NCBI RefSeq assembly: GCF_030247195.1 | Contig: NC_080672.1 | Location: 6,138,001-6,202,000, forward strand | Length of the DNA stretch: 64,000 nucleotides | Direction of reading: 5' to 3' | Origin: Topomyia yanbarensis | Taxonomy: Eukaryota > Arthropoda > Insecta > Diptera > Culicidae | In this document: positions 43,101 through 54,647 of the stretch, piece after piece | Numbering within the stretch: position 1 is the stretch's first letter | Layout: each line of letters begins with the position of its first letter | The notes under the pieces: model-generated | Told to the model about the DNA's origin: nothing | The model's database searches: none | What the model saw: the letters and a program-made list of their open reading frames with translations, nothing else | Position numbers and translations under genes: made by a program

Positions 43101-46034
43101 CATTGTTCAAACTGGAACAGTGACTATTTCTGTGATACAACCTTCTACTGTTGAACCGCAAAACATTTCCGGACAAAAAATTGGAGCTACTACAGTACAA
43201 GCAGTCGAAAGTGATTATTTTAAACAACATTACATTCAACAACAAATGCGTCCAATACATGAGGTTATCGGAACTGCTAATTTTTTCTTTCTGCAAGAAT
43301 CTGAAATAGATAAACCAGACGTTGTGTCTACGCCTGTTCCATTCGTAAGCGGACATCATGGGGTGTCGAATATATCCAATCAACAGTCACTGCCGCCGCA
43401 AAACCAAACAATATGCGACACAAAGAATTCAACTAACCATCTCACATCAGAAATTCAGCAAACATCCGTAGGTTCTGTAAATCAAGCTTCAATGATCTCA
43501 GCCCAAACATCAACAATCAATAAGCAGCCATTTCAGAATATTGTAGCTCCTACAGTAAATTACAATCCCTCACTACATAAACAAACAGATGGCCAAATGA
43601 AGTCAATTGATAATATTCAATCGAGACAGATATCTGCTTCTAAATATAACGAGACTGGTTGTACTTCAAACGTGTCGACTGCATCAACGGTTGGATCAGC
43701 TGAAACTTATAGTCAGAATAATGTTACTACGCAAGTTCAGCTTGAACATCATGCTCTACAAAAGCAACAACCTCAACTAGAATCATCTTCATTCAAGACG
43801 GGGCATCAAGGAAAAACTGTAAACCCCGATCATAAGCCTAATGTTCAGCAGTTCCCTACACTGATTCAAAGTCTGCATAATTCGTCTCATCATATATCTA
43901 CTAACAAACGATCTAACAATACGATTGAACCTATAAGAGAAAAGTTGAAATCACACAATACGACTGATAACATATCGATGGTATCATCGACACGACAGAA
44001 TCAACCTTTTCAATCGACAGATCAACGAGATGATTGGAATAAATCGCAAAAATTCGCGACTCTGGCAAAACCTGAAGAGCAATGGCCAGTAAATTCAAAT
44101 CGTAAAAATAATCCAGTGGAGGATAGCCTTAATGATAAAACAGTTTATAATCTAACATTGCCATCACCGCACCAACTAAAACAAACTGCAGCTTCCATAA
44201 GCACGTCGTCTAAAGATAATCTATCTAGTTTGGGGGCTTCAAATCGCGTACATCACAATGAAAGCTCAGCACCAAGTTATGATATAAGCAATGTTCCAGA
44301 GACATCCAATGTAAAGATAATCTCACAGCAATCATTACAAACCCAGAAAAATCAACCATTGCATCAAAGTGAACGTAACACTCGAGGAACTTCAAATAAT
44401 CAGTTTACTCAGAATAGTGGAGGAAATAGTAAGTAGTGATTGATGTTCAATAGTGTTTACTGTTTATTAGGGGATAATACCACCATGCGCGTCACACAAA
44501 TCACAAGGACAGCTGTCAAATTTTCTTTTTAGTTATAAATCAAACGTAACAACGAATAGAAAATAAAACTAACTCGCACATAACTTCGTTAAAAGTTGTA
44601 TAAGTTCTAACGAATTTAAATTGGTTTGCGTTAATCCGGTAACTAAACTGGTCCGATTTGTTTAAAATTTGGAGCAAACATTCTTGATGGGACTATGAAT
44701 CAACGGCAGGTAGTGTCATCTAGGGTTCCTAGACTTGCTTCTGGCTCTATAACTAATAGATGCAAGAAACCCGAGAATGGCAGTAAAACCGAGCGAATTG
44801 CTCGCATTTTTTCTTGGTATTCTCACTTTGCTGTAAATTAGTTTCGCTGTTAATGCGGTTTGCCTAGTGTAGTATGTATACCAAGGTTCTTTCTTTCTTG
44901 TAAATTATGGAGTTTTGTTGCTTCCTAGCTCCCAAACAGAATGTTGCTAATAAAATTAGCCAAAATGATTTTTTCTGTCATTTACGCTAGATGTGAATAG
45001 TTTAAAATTTAATACAAGAACTTTGAAATGATTTTCGTCTAAATAGTGGAGGAATTAAAACAAACTTCAGTACAACGGGAGTTAATAATGTTAAACCTCT
45101 ATGATGGCGACACCACAAAAGCGTGAGTTGAACGATATATCTAGAAGATAAGTAATGTAATTAAACGCCACCTTGTTGGCCGATGTTTTGAAAAGGGGGG
45201 CCTAGATTCGGGGTTCACATATTCTTCTTAAGTTCAAATATTCTTCATAAGTTTGGCACTTGATTTTATTTAGTACCGGTATTTCGGTACCAGCAATGGG
45301 TCGGTATTCGCGGGAGACTCGGAAACGAGTGGTGGGAGGTTGTTTATGACCATGATATCTTTTTTTCATTCTAGAAAGTTTGAGAAATGCTTTAAGTTGT
45401 TAAAAGGAGTTCGATTTATTTAAAGTTGCATGGTGGCTTTACCCCTTAACCCTTTGAAAGTCGCGCAGTGCGCTGAATATACAACGTTCTGAAATTCAGG
45501 CGAAATCGTCATATAGCTGCAGGCTGTCAACTAAATTATGATAACGACGCGACTGTCGGAGGGTCCAGTAGAAATGAAATGATTCAGAAACAAACAAAAA
45601 ATAAATAAAAAATTCTCATGTTTATTTTTCTAGTCCGCTTTTCGAATGTCAGTAGCGCCAACAACCCAATATCAACGTTTTACAAAAACAACGAGAGATT
45701 TTATCAGCAAAATCAAAGTAACAGTTATGTTTCCAATAAATCTGATTCGGGCTATCATCAGCGAAGTTCAATGTTTAAAAACCGCAAAGATAATGCTAAT
45801 GATCCTACATCAATGATAGCTGGATGTGCGTCAATGACTGGAAATAATCTTGGAGGCACCAATAGTAATAATGGCAGTATGGATTTCCGATCTAGCGCTC
45901 GTCCAATCAACAGTACACGAAATACTGGGCCACCATCAGCTAGACCTCAACAACGAAATCATTCCGGTAATAGCAATTACGAAGGTCATCGTGGATCATC
46001 AAATACAAGAGGTCAACATACTATTAACGCATAA
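36865..46034 (+). CDS. Capr: Caprin homologue (RNA-granule protein)
   Basis: Four coding exons, 36865-37101, 37180-37362, 42304-44428 and 45634-46034, join in frame (phases 0, 0, 1) to 981 residues. Residues about 59-130 hold the conserved coiled-coil caprin region: NPLQQIILIIEHKIRNLEKR, then KYEECLTSLELTRELCKQ. Residues about 141-160 (FLKAQQENAKVREVLAIQDV) continue it. Near residue 465, FFFLQESEIDKP corresponds to the short Caprin-1 motif that binds the G3BP/Rasputin NTF2-like domain. The rest is disordered, rich in Ser/Asn/Gln/Thr, with Arg/Gly/Asn-rich C-terminal text (GHRGSSNTRG). Caprins are cytoplasmic RNA-binding partners of FMRP and G3BP that control translation and stress-granule assembly. 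The start at 36865 (MPSLKVLES) was chosen because it opens the frame in a good context; an upstream coding exon cannot be excluded. Insect caprins are usually similarly long. Confidence 0.88.
37180..37362 (+). CDS. Capr: Caprin coding exon 2
   Basis: 61 codons (NKLETYKTIEKSGKRLTGDQ to KKEARR). Acceptor TTGTTTATAG at 37179, donor GTAAGT at 37363. It forms the heart of the conserved helical domain. Confidence 0.9.
38714..38889 (+). mobile_element. tRNA-derived SINE (Feilai-like), copy 1
   Basis: GGGCATAGCGTAGTTGGTAA contains a polymerase III A box (TAGCGTAGTTGG). The B box region (GGTTTCATCTCC) is mutated. It is followed by the shared CCCGCACATAGGGTTAGAGA tail and an A-rich end. Two inverted copies lie at 40009-40165 and 51132-51298. 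Confidence 0.8.
39723..39850. mobile_element. piggyBac-like MITE family T1, copy 2
   Basis: 128 bp, CCCTTAAATGCGC to GCGCCTTTAAGGG, precisely between two TTAA sites (39719-39722, 39851-39854). Confidence 0.8.
40009..40165 (-). mobile_element. tRNA-derived SINE (Feilai-like), copy 2
   Basis: Minus orientation: CTCACTGGGTTCGATTCCTT holds a good B box (GGTTCGATTCC), preceded by GCCTCGTACGCAGCTC. The A box end is at about 40160. The tail is seen as TTTATTTCGATTATAGAGGT. Confidence 0.8.
40550..41100 (-). pseudogene. LINE ORF1 (gag-like) relic
   Basis: The minus strand reads YGEVESITNDTWRTFSPVF, then IRVVRKQLNPPTLSYLTFEG. This is the RRM-like block of I/Jockey-type ORF1 proteins, with a degenerate zinc-knuckle stretch (HAVSVAKRYTTVNHGPKP) near 40650. 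Frames shift between the pieces, so it is dead. No ORF2 is attached. Confidence 0.55.
41258..41446. mobile_element. Mariner/Tc1-like MITE with about 60 bp inverted ends
   Basis: The left end CAGAGAATAGGCAAAAATAG and right end ATTTTTGGCCATTCTCTG are inverted, continuing through CCACACCGTGTGTTAGATCT. TA follows on the right; AA on the left is taken as a mutated TA. Non-coding. Confidence 0.65.
42117..42236. mobile_element. PIF/Harbinger-type MITE, family H1, copy 2
   Basis: 120 bp, TAGCGTTTTCGTTTTT to AAAAACGAAAATGCCA, with a TAA duplication (42114-42116, 42237-42239). It ends 67 bp before the Caprin exon 3, within the usual branch-point range. Confidence 0.8.
42304..44428 (+). CDS. Capr: Caprin coding exon 3
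   Basis: 2125 nt. Acceptor TTTTCAG at 42303, donor GTAAGT at 44429 (phase 1). The frame begins SAFLKAQQENAKVREVL. The open frame seems to start at 42352 only because TTG there can be read as a start; it is internal. Confidence 0.9.
44429..45633 (+). other. Caprin intron 3
   Basis: 1.2 kb, AT-rich. A possible decayed CCC-end piece starts TTAACCCTTTGAAAGTCGCG at 45446 and ends CGCGACTGTCGGAGGG near 45565, like a TTAA MITE with a lost right duplication. Ends TTTTTCTAG. Confidence 0.6.
45634..46034 (+). CDS. Capr: Caprin coding exon 4
   Basis: 401 nt to TAA 46032-46034. The first two bases complete a codon split by intron 3. It encodes an Asn/Ser/Gly/Arg-rich tail with SARPQQRNHSGNSNYEG, in line with the RG-rich RNA-binding tail of caprins. 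Confidence 0.85.
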
Positions 46035-46856
46035 ACTTATTGTATGGTTGAATAATATTCAGTAATATATAATTATGACGCATAACCTACCTTGGATTAA
46101 CATTAGTCTATACTGGTTGCTAAATTGTAATGTATGTGAGATCGATGGTATGAAATTATCATTTTAAAAGTAATCAATCGAGATCAGTATAAATACATGC
46201 AAATTATTAACAATAATTCGAATACCGTCGTTAATGTTTGAGAATGAACCAGCGGTGGGGAGGGGAGGTCGTAAAACGGGGATAGTTATATGATCATCGA
46301 CCATATATTCGAGGTAAGTCGTTAATTATTCCTGTATTCGTATTTATCAACAGTTTGCATTTTAGAATTATGACGAACGGATTTCCGAATGATGTGACTG
46401 GGACGCTGCAATGTAATTCAATTTAAAGAAATTGGTTGATTAAAATTTAAAATTTTTAAGACCATGCGCGGTAGAGAGCTGGTGTCTTCGGCAAACTTTC
46501 CCATGAAACAATGTTCTATTAGTTTGTCTAAAGCTCAGTTTGTCAACTTGCATAGAAGAAAATATCGCATCTCTCTTTTTTGGAAGAACAATTAATACAT
46601 TGTAAAAACAAAACTTCTGAATATAAAAATTTGCTAGGTTTTAAAGATTCCTGAAGGTTGATTAGGCCTAATATCGAGAGATTTAATACAATTGTTATTG
46701 TTATTTATCAGTGTGCAATCGGGCTGTCTTAATATGCACATCTACCGACTCACCGTTGTACCTGTTGGTATGTGCAGTGCTTTATGGCTGTATCTATGGC
46801 CGCGCACCCGGCTACCCATGAGCGTTGAAGCGTTGGTCAGTGATATATTGCTACTA
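46035..46856. other. Caprin 3' untranslated and intergenic sequence
   Basis: AT-rich. No clear AATAAA is seen close to the stop, so the transcript end is not marked. Nothing else recognised. Confidence 0.4.
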
Positions 46857-47327
<471 letters not shown>

Positions 47328-47456
47328 TATACACATCCATACATACAGGCATACATTCACAAATACCAACAATTTGGCACAAGTTTGTTTCAGAGAGCGT
47401 GTAATGTCGATTGATTGTAATGATTTAGTACAATGTGAGATAATCTCCCTTATTCT

Positions 47457-47587
47457 TGTTTACGACGAATGCGAGATTCGTTCGAAAGTGGTTTGTATTC
47501 CCGTTAACGATAGTAAAATCAAATGGGCTTAATTCGTTCGAATTGTTTTCGAACGAATCTCGCGTTTGTCGTAAACAAGATTAAGGG
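47457..47587. mobile_element. MITE with about 40 bp inverted ends
   Basis: CCCTTATTCTTGTTTACGAC at the left and GTCGTAAACAAGATTAAGGG at the right are inverse. The arms extend through GCGAGATTCGTTCGAA. A target duplication is not clear. Confidence 0.6.
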
Positions 47588-47707
47588 CGAATGCTGCAAA
47601 GCTTATTAGTCTAAAGAGCCTATTGTAATTAATAATTTGTGGATATCTAGCTTCCAGAACATGTAGATGTAGATGTAGTAAAGAATTGGCGTCATTGAAC
47701 AACCAGC

Positions 47708-47793
47708 GGCCCTATTCTCACAATCACAACACTTAGTGACTACAAGAAATATCCCTACTAGTCACTAGGTGACGTGACTGTGAGAATATGGCC
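47708..47793. mobile_element. Short 86 bp hairpin element
   Basis: GGCCCTATTCTCACAATCAC and GTGACTGTGAGAATATGGCC are inverted with small differences, and the centre repeats TAGTGAC/GTCACTA. No target duplication settled. Confidence 0.55.
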
Positions 47794-48424
47794 TGTGCTG
47801 TATTTAACGGAATTGCCGACTTATCGGAAAGCCAAACCATGCTTCGTTTAAACCCAAAAGCGCTGCAAGCTTAGAATTAGTACGCTTCTTTTTGTCGGTA
47901 ATCGGTTCTGAAATTTATTAACAGCAATTTGTTTACAAGTCATTTTTCGTAATCTTTTGGAAAAGCAAAAATGATCTCTTTTAGACCTACACTTTTAAAA
48001 CGTTCTTAGTTTTGTTCGAATATAAGATATTATTTCAAATGTCTAAAACTAATATAATTTCTTGAACATAGTTTTATCGATTTTCATTCAGTTTTCCAAT
48101 TTTTACATCCAGTATCAAAGTAGTTTCGCGTATTGAAAAATCTTTATTTTCCTGTAACCCTTTTCATGAAACCGTCCGACAGAGTTCACGGAGGAGGAGG
48201 TGGAGGGGGAGATTAAAAACGAAGGTTTTTTTGTGCGCGTTGTATATGAATAGTCCCTAATAAATTCTGTACAAAGTAAATGAAATCCGGACATTGTTGG
48301 GTGCGGGTATCGCAATGGAGTTAATAATAGTCAAAGCCACCGTCTGTGCAGAGCTCAAGCGTTTCAAGAAACGAATTTTTATTACACTTGGCACCTAAAT
48401 AAAAGCGCTAGGCAGCCACGAATC
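47794..48424. other. Intergenic spacer
   Basis: No supported feature. Confidence 0.35.
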
Positions 48425-50397
48425 TTATGAACTACGTGTCGACTATGAAACAATTGAAACATAAAAATACATATTAGCTTAATCAGCATTAGTTCAATGT
48501 CGTCTTCATGCTAACTTGGTATGCGTATAGTAGGTTGAGTAACCCCCAACAGCATTCCCTTTTCAACATGTTGTGCTGGTCCGCGTTTAAAAACCCAAAC
48601 TTTCATTCGGTCCACGCTACCCGTAAAACATCCAAAGTTCTGTTATTCGAGTGCGAAGTACCGTATACCATTAGTGCAAAGGCTACTCGAATTCCAAGGG
48701 CAAAAATTCGGAATCGATTTTTTTCACCGATACCAGGAGTACAAACTCCGAGGAGCGCGCCTCCATCAAATCTAAAAGTACAAACCGTGGTCAACCGTCC
48801 GCCTCCACCGCGCATATTGTTTGAGCAGATGCACGTGCACGAGCGCGGGTACAAACCTAAATAGTGTAATCGGCTCCATAGGTGCACGTGGTAGTGTGCC
48901 TTCTCATGCCGGCCCCGTCCGGAAAGTTCCTTGTAGTTCCTGGAATGCTGATGCGCCCCGGCCTCTTCCCGGGTAAGCTCGTACGGTACACTCAGTCCGG
49001 AACTGTTTGCGGTGTGTATATTCCTCGCAAGTACTCACAACAATGCCGTCGGAGGTAACGAACATCTGCGACCCACAAAAAAGTCTTGGGCGGAATGAGA
49101 TTCAGAAGAGAAGGTGGTTTAGTGGACATGGACCAGGGTTATATACAAAGTTGAAACTCAAAAAATCGGAATTTTTATTGAATACTCTGAAAGTACATGC
49201 TTTTGAAAGTATCTGTGCAAAATTTCAACCAAATCGCAGCACTAGATTTCAAATTACAGCCATTTGTAGCGAGCTGGTTCTTCCACGAATGAAGTTAACA
49301 CAAAATTTTAAACGCAATTATCTCGGAATGAAATTTTTTGAAAAGTACCGTTGCGGTGAACGTGATATCTCAAAATAAAATACCATATGTTGGTATATTT
49401 ATGGGTTACGGAGACCATTTTATGGTGTCTTGATTGTTGTGAATTTTGGTACGGACCATGTTTAAGGTCTTTTCAAGGGGCTATGTGGTGTTTGAACCCA
49501 TGAGTATTTGCTCGGGATACCCTTTACTACAACATTCCCCGCCATTTGAACAGTATCAACTGCATTTGGAGCGGTGAACCGATGACCACTTCATGGAAGG
49601 AAGCCCTAGTAATTCCTATCCCAAAGCGATGTCAGGGGAACAGAACGCCAGATGATCTTCGCCCAATCAATTTACTCTCCTGATTTGCCAAAACGATGGT
49701 CAACAGACGGTTGATGAACCTACTAGAGGAGCACAAACTCCTGGATCATCGTCAGTTCGCATTCCGACGTAGGGCAGTAACCGGTGGCTACCTCGCCAGC
49801 TGGTACAACAATCCGTAACCGACGGCCTGTTAGCCGACACGTTGCGAAGGCGTACAATACCATCTGATGTCATAGAGTACTGCAAAAAACGACCAACTGG
49901 GGGGATCACCGAAAACATGGACCGTTTCCTGAACAGCTACCTATGAATCGGGGTGCCCAATCCAACGCCTGTTCGGAATACAATGGGGTCCCCCACGGAT
50001 CCGTTCTTGTCGTTGCATTGTTCCCGGTGGCTATGGAATCTTGGTATACATGTTTTCGTCTGCGCCGATGAAATCGTGCTGGTCGCTATAGGAAGGACCG
50101 TCAGACGAAACCGTCGTAAACTTGAAGCCGCCCTAAGTGCGGTGAGCCGATGGGTAGTATCAGTCGGTTTTAACATGGCACCCGCTAATAGCGTAATTTC
50201 ACACTGCTGCAACACAAACCACATTGCAATACGGAAGCCGATCTTACTGGACTGGGAGGTCGTTTCCTACCGTAAGGAACTCGAGATCTTGGGGATAACC
50301 ATGGACCGTAAATGTATGTAATATGTCATGTCAATATTATTGTTTTTCTCGCAAGGTGAATGATCTATGAGGTAAAGCTATTAAATAAATAAATAAT
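48425..50397 (+). mobile_element. Decayed LINE (R1/Jockey supergroup)
   Basis: A 5' portion at 48425-48520 (CAGCATTAGTTCAATG) recurs at 62575-62605 ahead of another relic. Reverse-transcriptase remains are at 49560-50320. The 3' end carries an AAATAAATAAAT tail near 50380-50395. The middle, 48520-49500, has broken frames with no recognisable motif, and its membership is inferred only from position. Confidence 0.5.
49560..50320 (+). pseudogene. Reverse transcriptase relic of the 48.4-50.4 kb LINE
   Basis: TSWKEALVIPIPKRC, DDLRPINLLS then a stop, VNRRLMNLLEEHKLLDHRQF, and later VFVCADEIVLVAIG are visible. The family's YADD active site now reads CADE, and much of the palm is missing. It ends SYRKELEILGITMDRK. 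Confidence 0.7.
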
Positions 50398-51131
50398 ATT
50401 GTTGTACTGATATCGGTATTTTTATTGTTCTCTTGGTTTGTTCAATATAAACTTTATCGCAATATTGGACAAATTGAACAAACCAACAGAACATTAGAAA
50501 TTCAGTTCAAAGAACAAATTGCGGAAAAAGTAAAGGCTTCAAGGAAATTTGTTAAAGATTTACTATATCACATCAAATCCACGATAGCGAACAGAAGATC
50601 TTAAAATTTAACGTCAAATCTCCAAACCTAAGAAATTGGACATAACTGAAAGCCTGGGAATGTAAAAAAACCTTTCCCTCCTTACTAAACCGAGATCAAG
50701 ACAACGGATATTCATGGCTCTTCGAAATCTTACTTACATGTAAAAACGGCCAGCTTCATGCATCTAGTTACTTACCGACCATAGCCTATCCAATTTCTAA
50801 AGACTATAGAAATCCTGTAATTTACTATAGACTGATACAAACACTGAAGAAGATTACGAGTTGAAATACCGGTATCTGTTACTCAATAGTGAAGTGCAAG
50901 TGCAATTTCACTACAAATAAACATAGTGGAATTAAATGGTAGAAAACCTGTGTTAAGTGATAAGTGCATTCCACTAAAACCTCCGTTCGCGTGTATATTG
51001 CACATCAATCAAATTTTCAAATAAAAAGCCAGTAGAATTGGATCACCAGGAAATTATCTCTATTCTTCCAGAATCAGGAGTCGGATGATTACGCTCTATG
51101 CTGCATTCGAAAGATTATCACTTTACTTTCA
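50398..51131. other. Intergenic spacer
   Basis: AT-rich with broken frames. Nothing recognised. Confidence 0.4.
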
Positions 51132-51298
51132 TTTTTTTTATTTTGATTATAGGGGTTTTAACCTTAAGGTCATTCGTCTCGTAGAGTTAGAGAAATCTCT
51201 TAAGAAAAATCTCTAACCCTATGCGCGGGGGTTGGGACTTGAACCCAGGTGAGCTGCGTACAATGCAATCGATTTACCAACTAAGCTATGCCCACCCC
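51132..51298 (-). mobile_element. tRNA-derived SINE (Feilai-like), copy 3
   Basis: Minus orientation. On the element strand it reads GGGCATAGCTTAGTTGGTAA with an intact A box, then a B box GGTTCAAGTCCC and CCCGCGCATAGGGTTAGAGA. The tail is TATAATCAAAATAAAAAAAA. Confidence 0.85.
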
Positions 51299-52862
51299 TG
51301 AACTATTATCGCTTTAACTTTCTGATATTAAAAAAAAAATAAAATTACTTTGGTTAAAAATAATATTAATAGAAAGAATAAACGTTCGAAACCATCGTTC
51401 AAAGAACACAGTTGGATAACAAGTATCTGGTTTATATGATGAATTAACGCTAAATCTAGCGGAGTGATTGATTTCGAGAACCGTGCGATTTGCCAAATTA
51501 TTAGACATGTCAAGGAAAGCATCTCGAAATTTCGAAATTCTGTCGTCCAAATCCTAAATTAGGTATAGAAGACGTACCCATCCCTTATCTCCTTCACCAT
51601 CGAGCTGGAGTCACCTACGATAGCTAACAATGTTAATTTAGGCGCAAATTCCTTATACATTTGTATAGCGAACATAAATGACGAAAGCATAACATAATCG
51701 TTCTTCTAGCTTTGAAAGTCCTCTAACTATCCTTTGCATGTCAACCTAGATGCAGAACCCAATAGGAAAAGTATTATTAAAGAGAATCTACACACCATTA
51801 ATGGCTGATATCGTTCTATCTATCAATACATAGAATTGATCGACCTAATTAAGCTATAATTGATACAGAATAACTGTCACTCTTGCTTTTCTTTAATCTA
51901 TACGTTACCGTAAAATGGAGCTCTTCAATTTGTTGTATGTTTTATGTTTGGATTGTTCCACCGTACAAAAAATGGTTGCATTGGATTATTTCTAAATGTG
52001 AAACTCGTAGCAATGCAAAATTTCACGACTTTTCGAAAATTATTCAGACACAATATTTTCAGTCTAGAAAGACCCCTAGAAAAGAAATTAGACTGATGCT
52101 TTTCGTATTATCTTCTATACGAAAATTTCAATGATTTGCTTTCATATAGCGGAAACAGGTCCTATTTGAATATTTTGTTATTTAAAATGTACGGTATACC
52201 TGTATCTAGCGGCCTTCAAACGTTTTATGCAGGATTTCTCTGAACAAACAGAATTCAAATCACATCCAGTGAATATTTGCGATTTCCATTGATCATTCTG
52301 GATCTGATTTTGCGGATTTTGAGAGCGATTGTTTGCAAATAAATCTAGCATGATATATTCTAAATTTAATGAAAATCATTTGGAATGCATTCGTTCGGGG
52401 TATCTCTTGGGTGATATGATTGTATTGATTAAATCTATTAAGTATCATCAAGACTACACAGAATCGGCTCCAGATAGCCAGAGAAACATGGTAGCTGTGA
52501 ATGTACATTTTCAGGTCAACTGAGCCAATTTTTATAAGCTTGTGAATTATACATTTGAATTGCATGCATCTTGTTGCTACCATTGATAACTATTAAAAAC
52601 AAATTACCAAAATATTAAATATCAAAACAACCCTATTTCACGGTGAGCCTTATCCCTTTCTTTTATAAAAGGAACTGCACATTATTAGTCCTAAGCAGAC
52701 GAAACAAGTTCTCTTGGTAAAACTTTCATTTTAACCGTAAGTATGTTGAATCTAAATAAGTAGAAGGCACATTAAAATATTCAATCCCAGAAAGGGTTTT
52801 TTGATAACCTTTCTGTTTCACACTTTTATCGGTACCTATAACAGATACAAGCGCATTTCATC
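51299..52862. other. AT-rich intergenic region, nothing recognised
   Basis: Short frames only. No repeat boundary or RNA gene found by eye. Confidence 0.4.
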
Positions 52863-52866
52863 TTAA

Positions 52867-53488
52867 GGCCAGGTTATTCCAAAAAACGCGTATTTTTTAA
52901 ATTCTATTTATTGCTCCAAAAATATTAAACTTTTTGCATATAAAAGTGCATATAATAAACTACTTAAAACATTTTTTTATTGTGGCGGCTCTGAAAACAT
53001 CTGATGAAACTCGTCCAAATTTTTGGTGAGTGTCATCATTTCTTGGAAACAAATCATCTCAAAGCAAAAAGTATAATAGTGTCATATTCTGTATCGAATT
53101 AGCTCTAGTTGGTACTACAATGAAACATTTCCACCAAGAAAAAAAAAACAAAATGGCGGACTTTTTAATCATCGACCCTTTTTTTGAACTTTTAATCGTT
53201 TATAACTTTTTGAAAGTCCGCCATTTTGTTTTTCTCAGGGGAAATGTTTCATTATAGTGCTGACCAGAGCCAGTTCGATACAGACTATTAAACTGTTTTG
53301 CTTTCAGATGATTCGTTTCCAAGAAATGAAGACACTCACCAACAAATCGGACGAGTTTGAGCCGCCATAATAAAATAATGATTTTATGTAGTTTAATATA
53401 TGTACTTCTATCTGTAAAAAGTTCAATTTTTATATATTTTTGGAACAATATATGGAATTAAAAAAAACGTTGTTTGGAGGAACCTGGT
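52867..53488. mobile_element. TTAA-flanked foldback element
   Basis: 622 bp, almost wholly an imperfect palindrome with arms of about 250-300 bp. The left end is GGCCAGGTTATTCC and the right end GGAACCTGGTC, with TTAA directly on both sides (52863-52866, 53489-53492). Inverse blocks include GGAAACAAATCATC near 53046 / GATGATTCGTTTCC near 53308, and ACAAAATGGCGGACTTT / AAAGTCCGCCATTTTGT around the centre. TTAA targets point to piggyBac or Kolobok mobilisation. Non-coding. Confidence 0.75.
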
Positions 53489-53492
53489 CTTA

Positions 53493-54647
53493 AGCGCAGT
53501 CAGAAACAAAAGATGTTAATGTTTATCACGCGTGTATGTTATAGGTACATACAACAAAAATAGCGAAATTAAAAGGAGATAAAAAACCCTTTCTAGTATT
53601 AAATTCTACCATTCCTACATTCCATATATAGCATTTTTTAAAAATTATGAATATGGCGCTTAGTAGAGATTATCCAATTAAGTAACGTGGTATATCTAAT
53701 TTAATTTTGTTTACGCTTGTCATAAAATACGTGAGTTTCTTTTTTCGTAAATCATGTATCTATAATATCGAAATTGCGGGTGAGATTTCGCACTCGACAG
53801 CTGAGGGTGAGTAGCCAAAATGTATTTGTTGACCTCAGCATGTCAATAAATGATCCTATTCGTAAGGTGTAGGTTCTTAATGTGGTATATCCACAAACTA
53901 ACGGACTTAACGGAAGCTATCAAGAATTAACTTATGTGATATACTTGCATTGTATGGCGAAAACATAAAAAAAATGATTTTAAGCCACCCCTTCCAACAT
54001 ATAGATATATATATCACTTGTACAAATATATAGATAAATAGTACCATTAACAATGTTACTCCAAATTAATCATTACACAAGGTTGTGAAAAAAATATATT
54101 GTCGAATAAGAAAAATGTTTCTTATAATGGAAGTACCCCCCTAAGGAAAGTTAAGATGCTAACCGATTTGTAAGTGTAATCGAGTTTCATGAAAGTTTGC
54201 TGAAGACATCTAATCACGAAAAAATCAACGAGTGCCATAAAATTCATTGTTAGGTTTGGAACCACGGCGCGGCGTGAAAATTTAAATATTATTCGTGGAA
54301 ATTTGATAATTTTTTTTCCATTACAAAAACCATTTCAGTGTATTTTAGATACTTGACCCAAATGATAAAAATGAGTTAATCATATATTGTTTACTTTGAT
54401 GCAGGATTGGTTTTTGGAAAATATGCGGCATCTCACCCAAAATTACCCAATTGGTCTGTTTTTATTTATTTGAGTTTAATAGCGAGCTGAATCGCGTCAT
54501 AATCATCTGTAACCATAGGAACTCAAGAAATGATGTGCTCGAAAATTTCATATGCCAAGACACTCTAATTGCTAATGCTTTAATATAAACGAATTACTGT
54601 GCAATTTCCTAAATAACAGATTAAATATAACATTTCTTTCATTGCAG
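53493..54647. other. Intergenic region upstream of the globin
   Basis: No supported gene. It must contain a globin 5' leader exon or promoter because 54648 follows a splice acceptor, but no donor or promoter is convincing. Confidence 0.35.

Noticed and set aside
45446..45565. TTAA MITE in Caprin intron 3
   Set aside because: The left side has TTAA and CCC with a CGCG-containing inverted end, but the right duplication is absent, so it is mentioned only within the intron entry.
48508..48864. 118-residue frame as a separate gene
   Set aside because: It sits inside a decayed LINE context, has no domain, and its start overlaps a repeat fragment also found at 62.6 kb.
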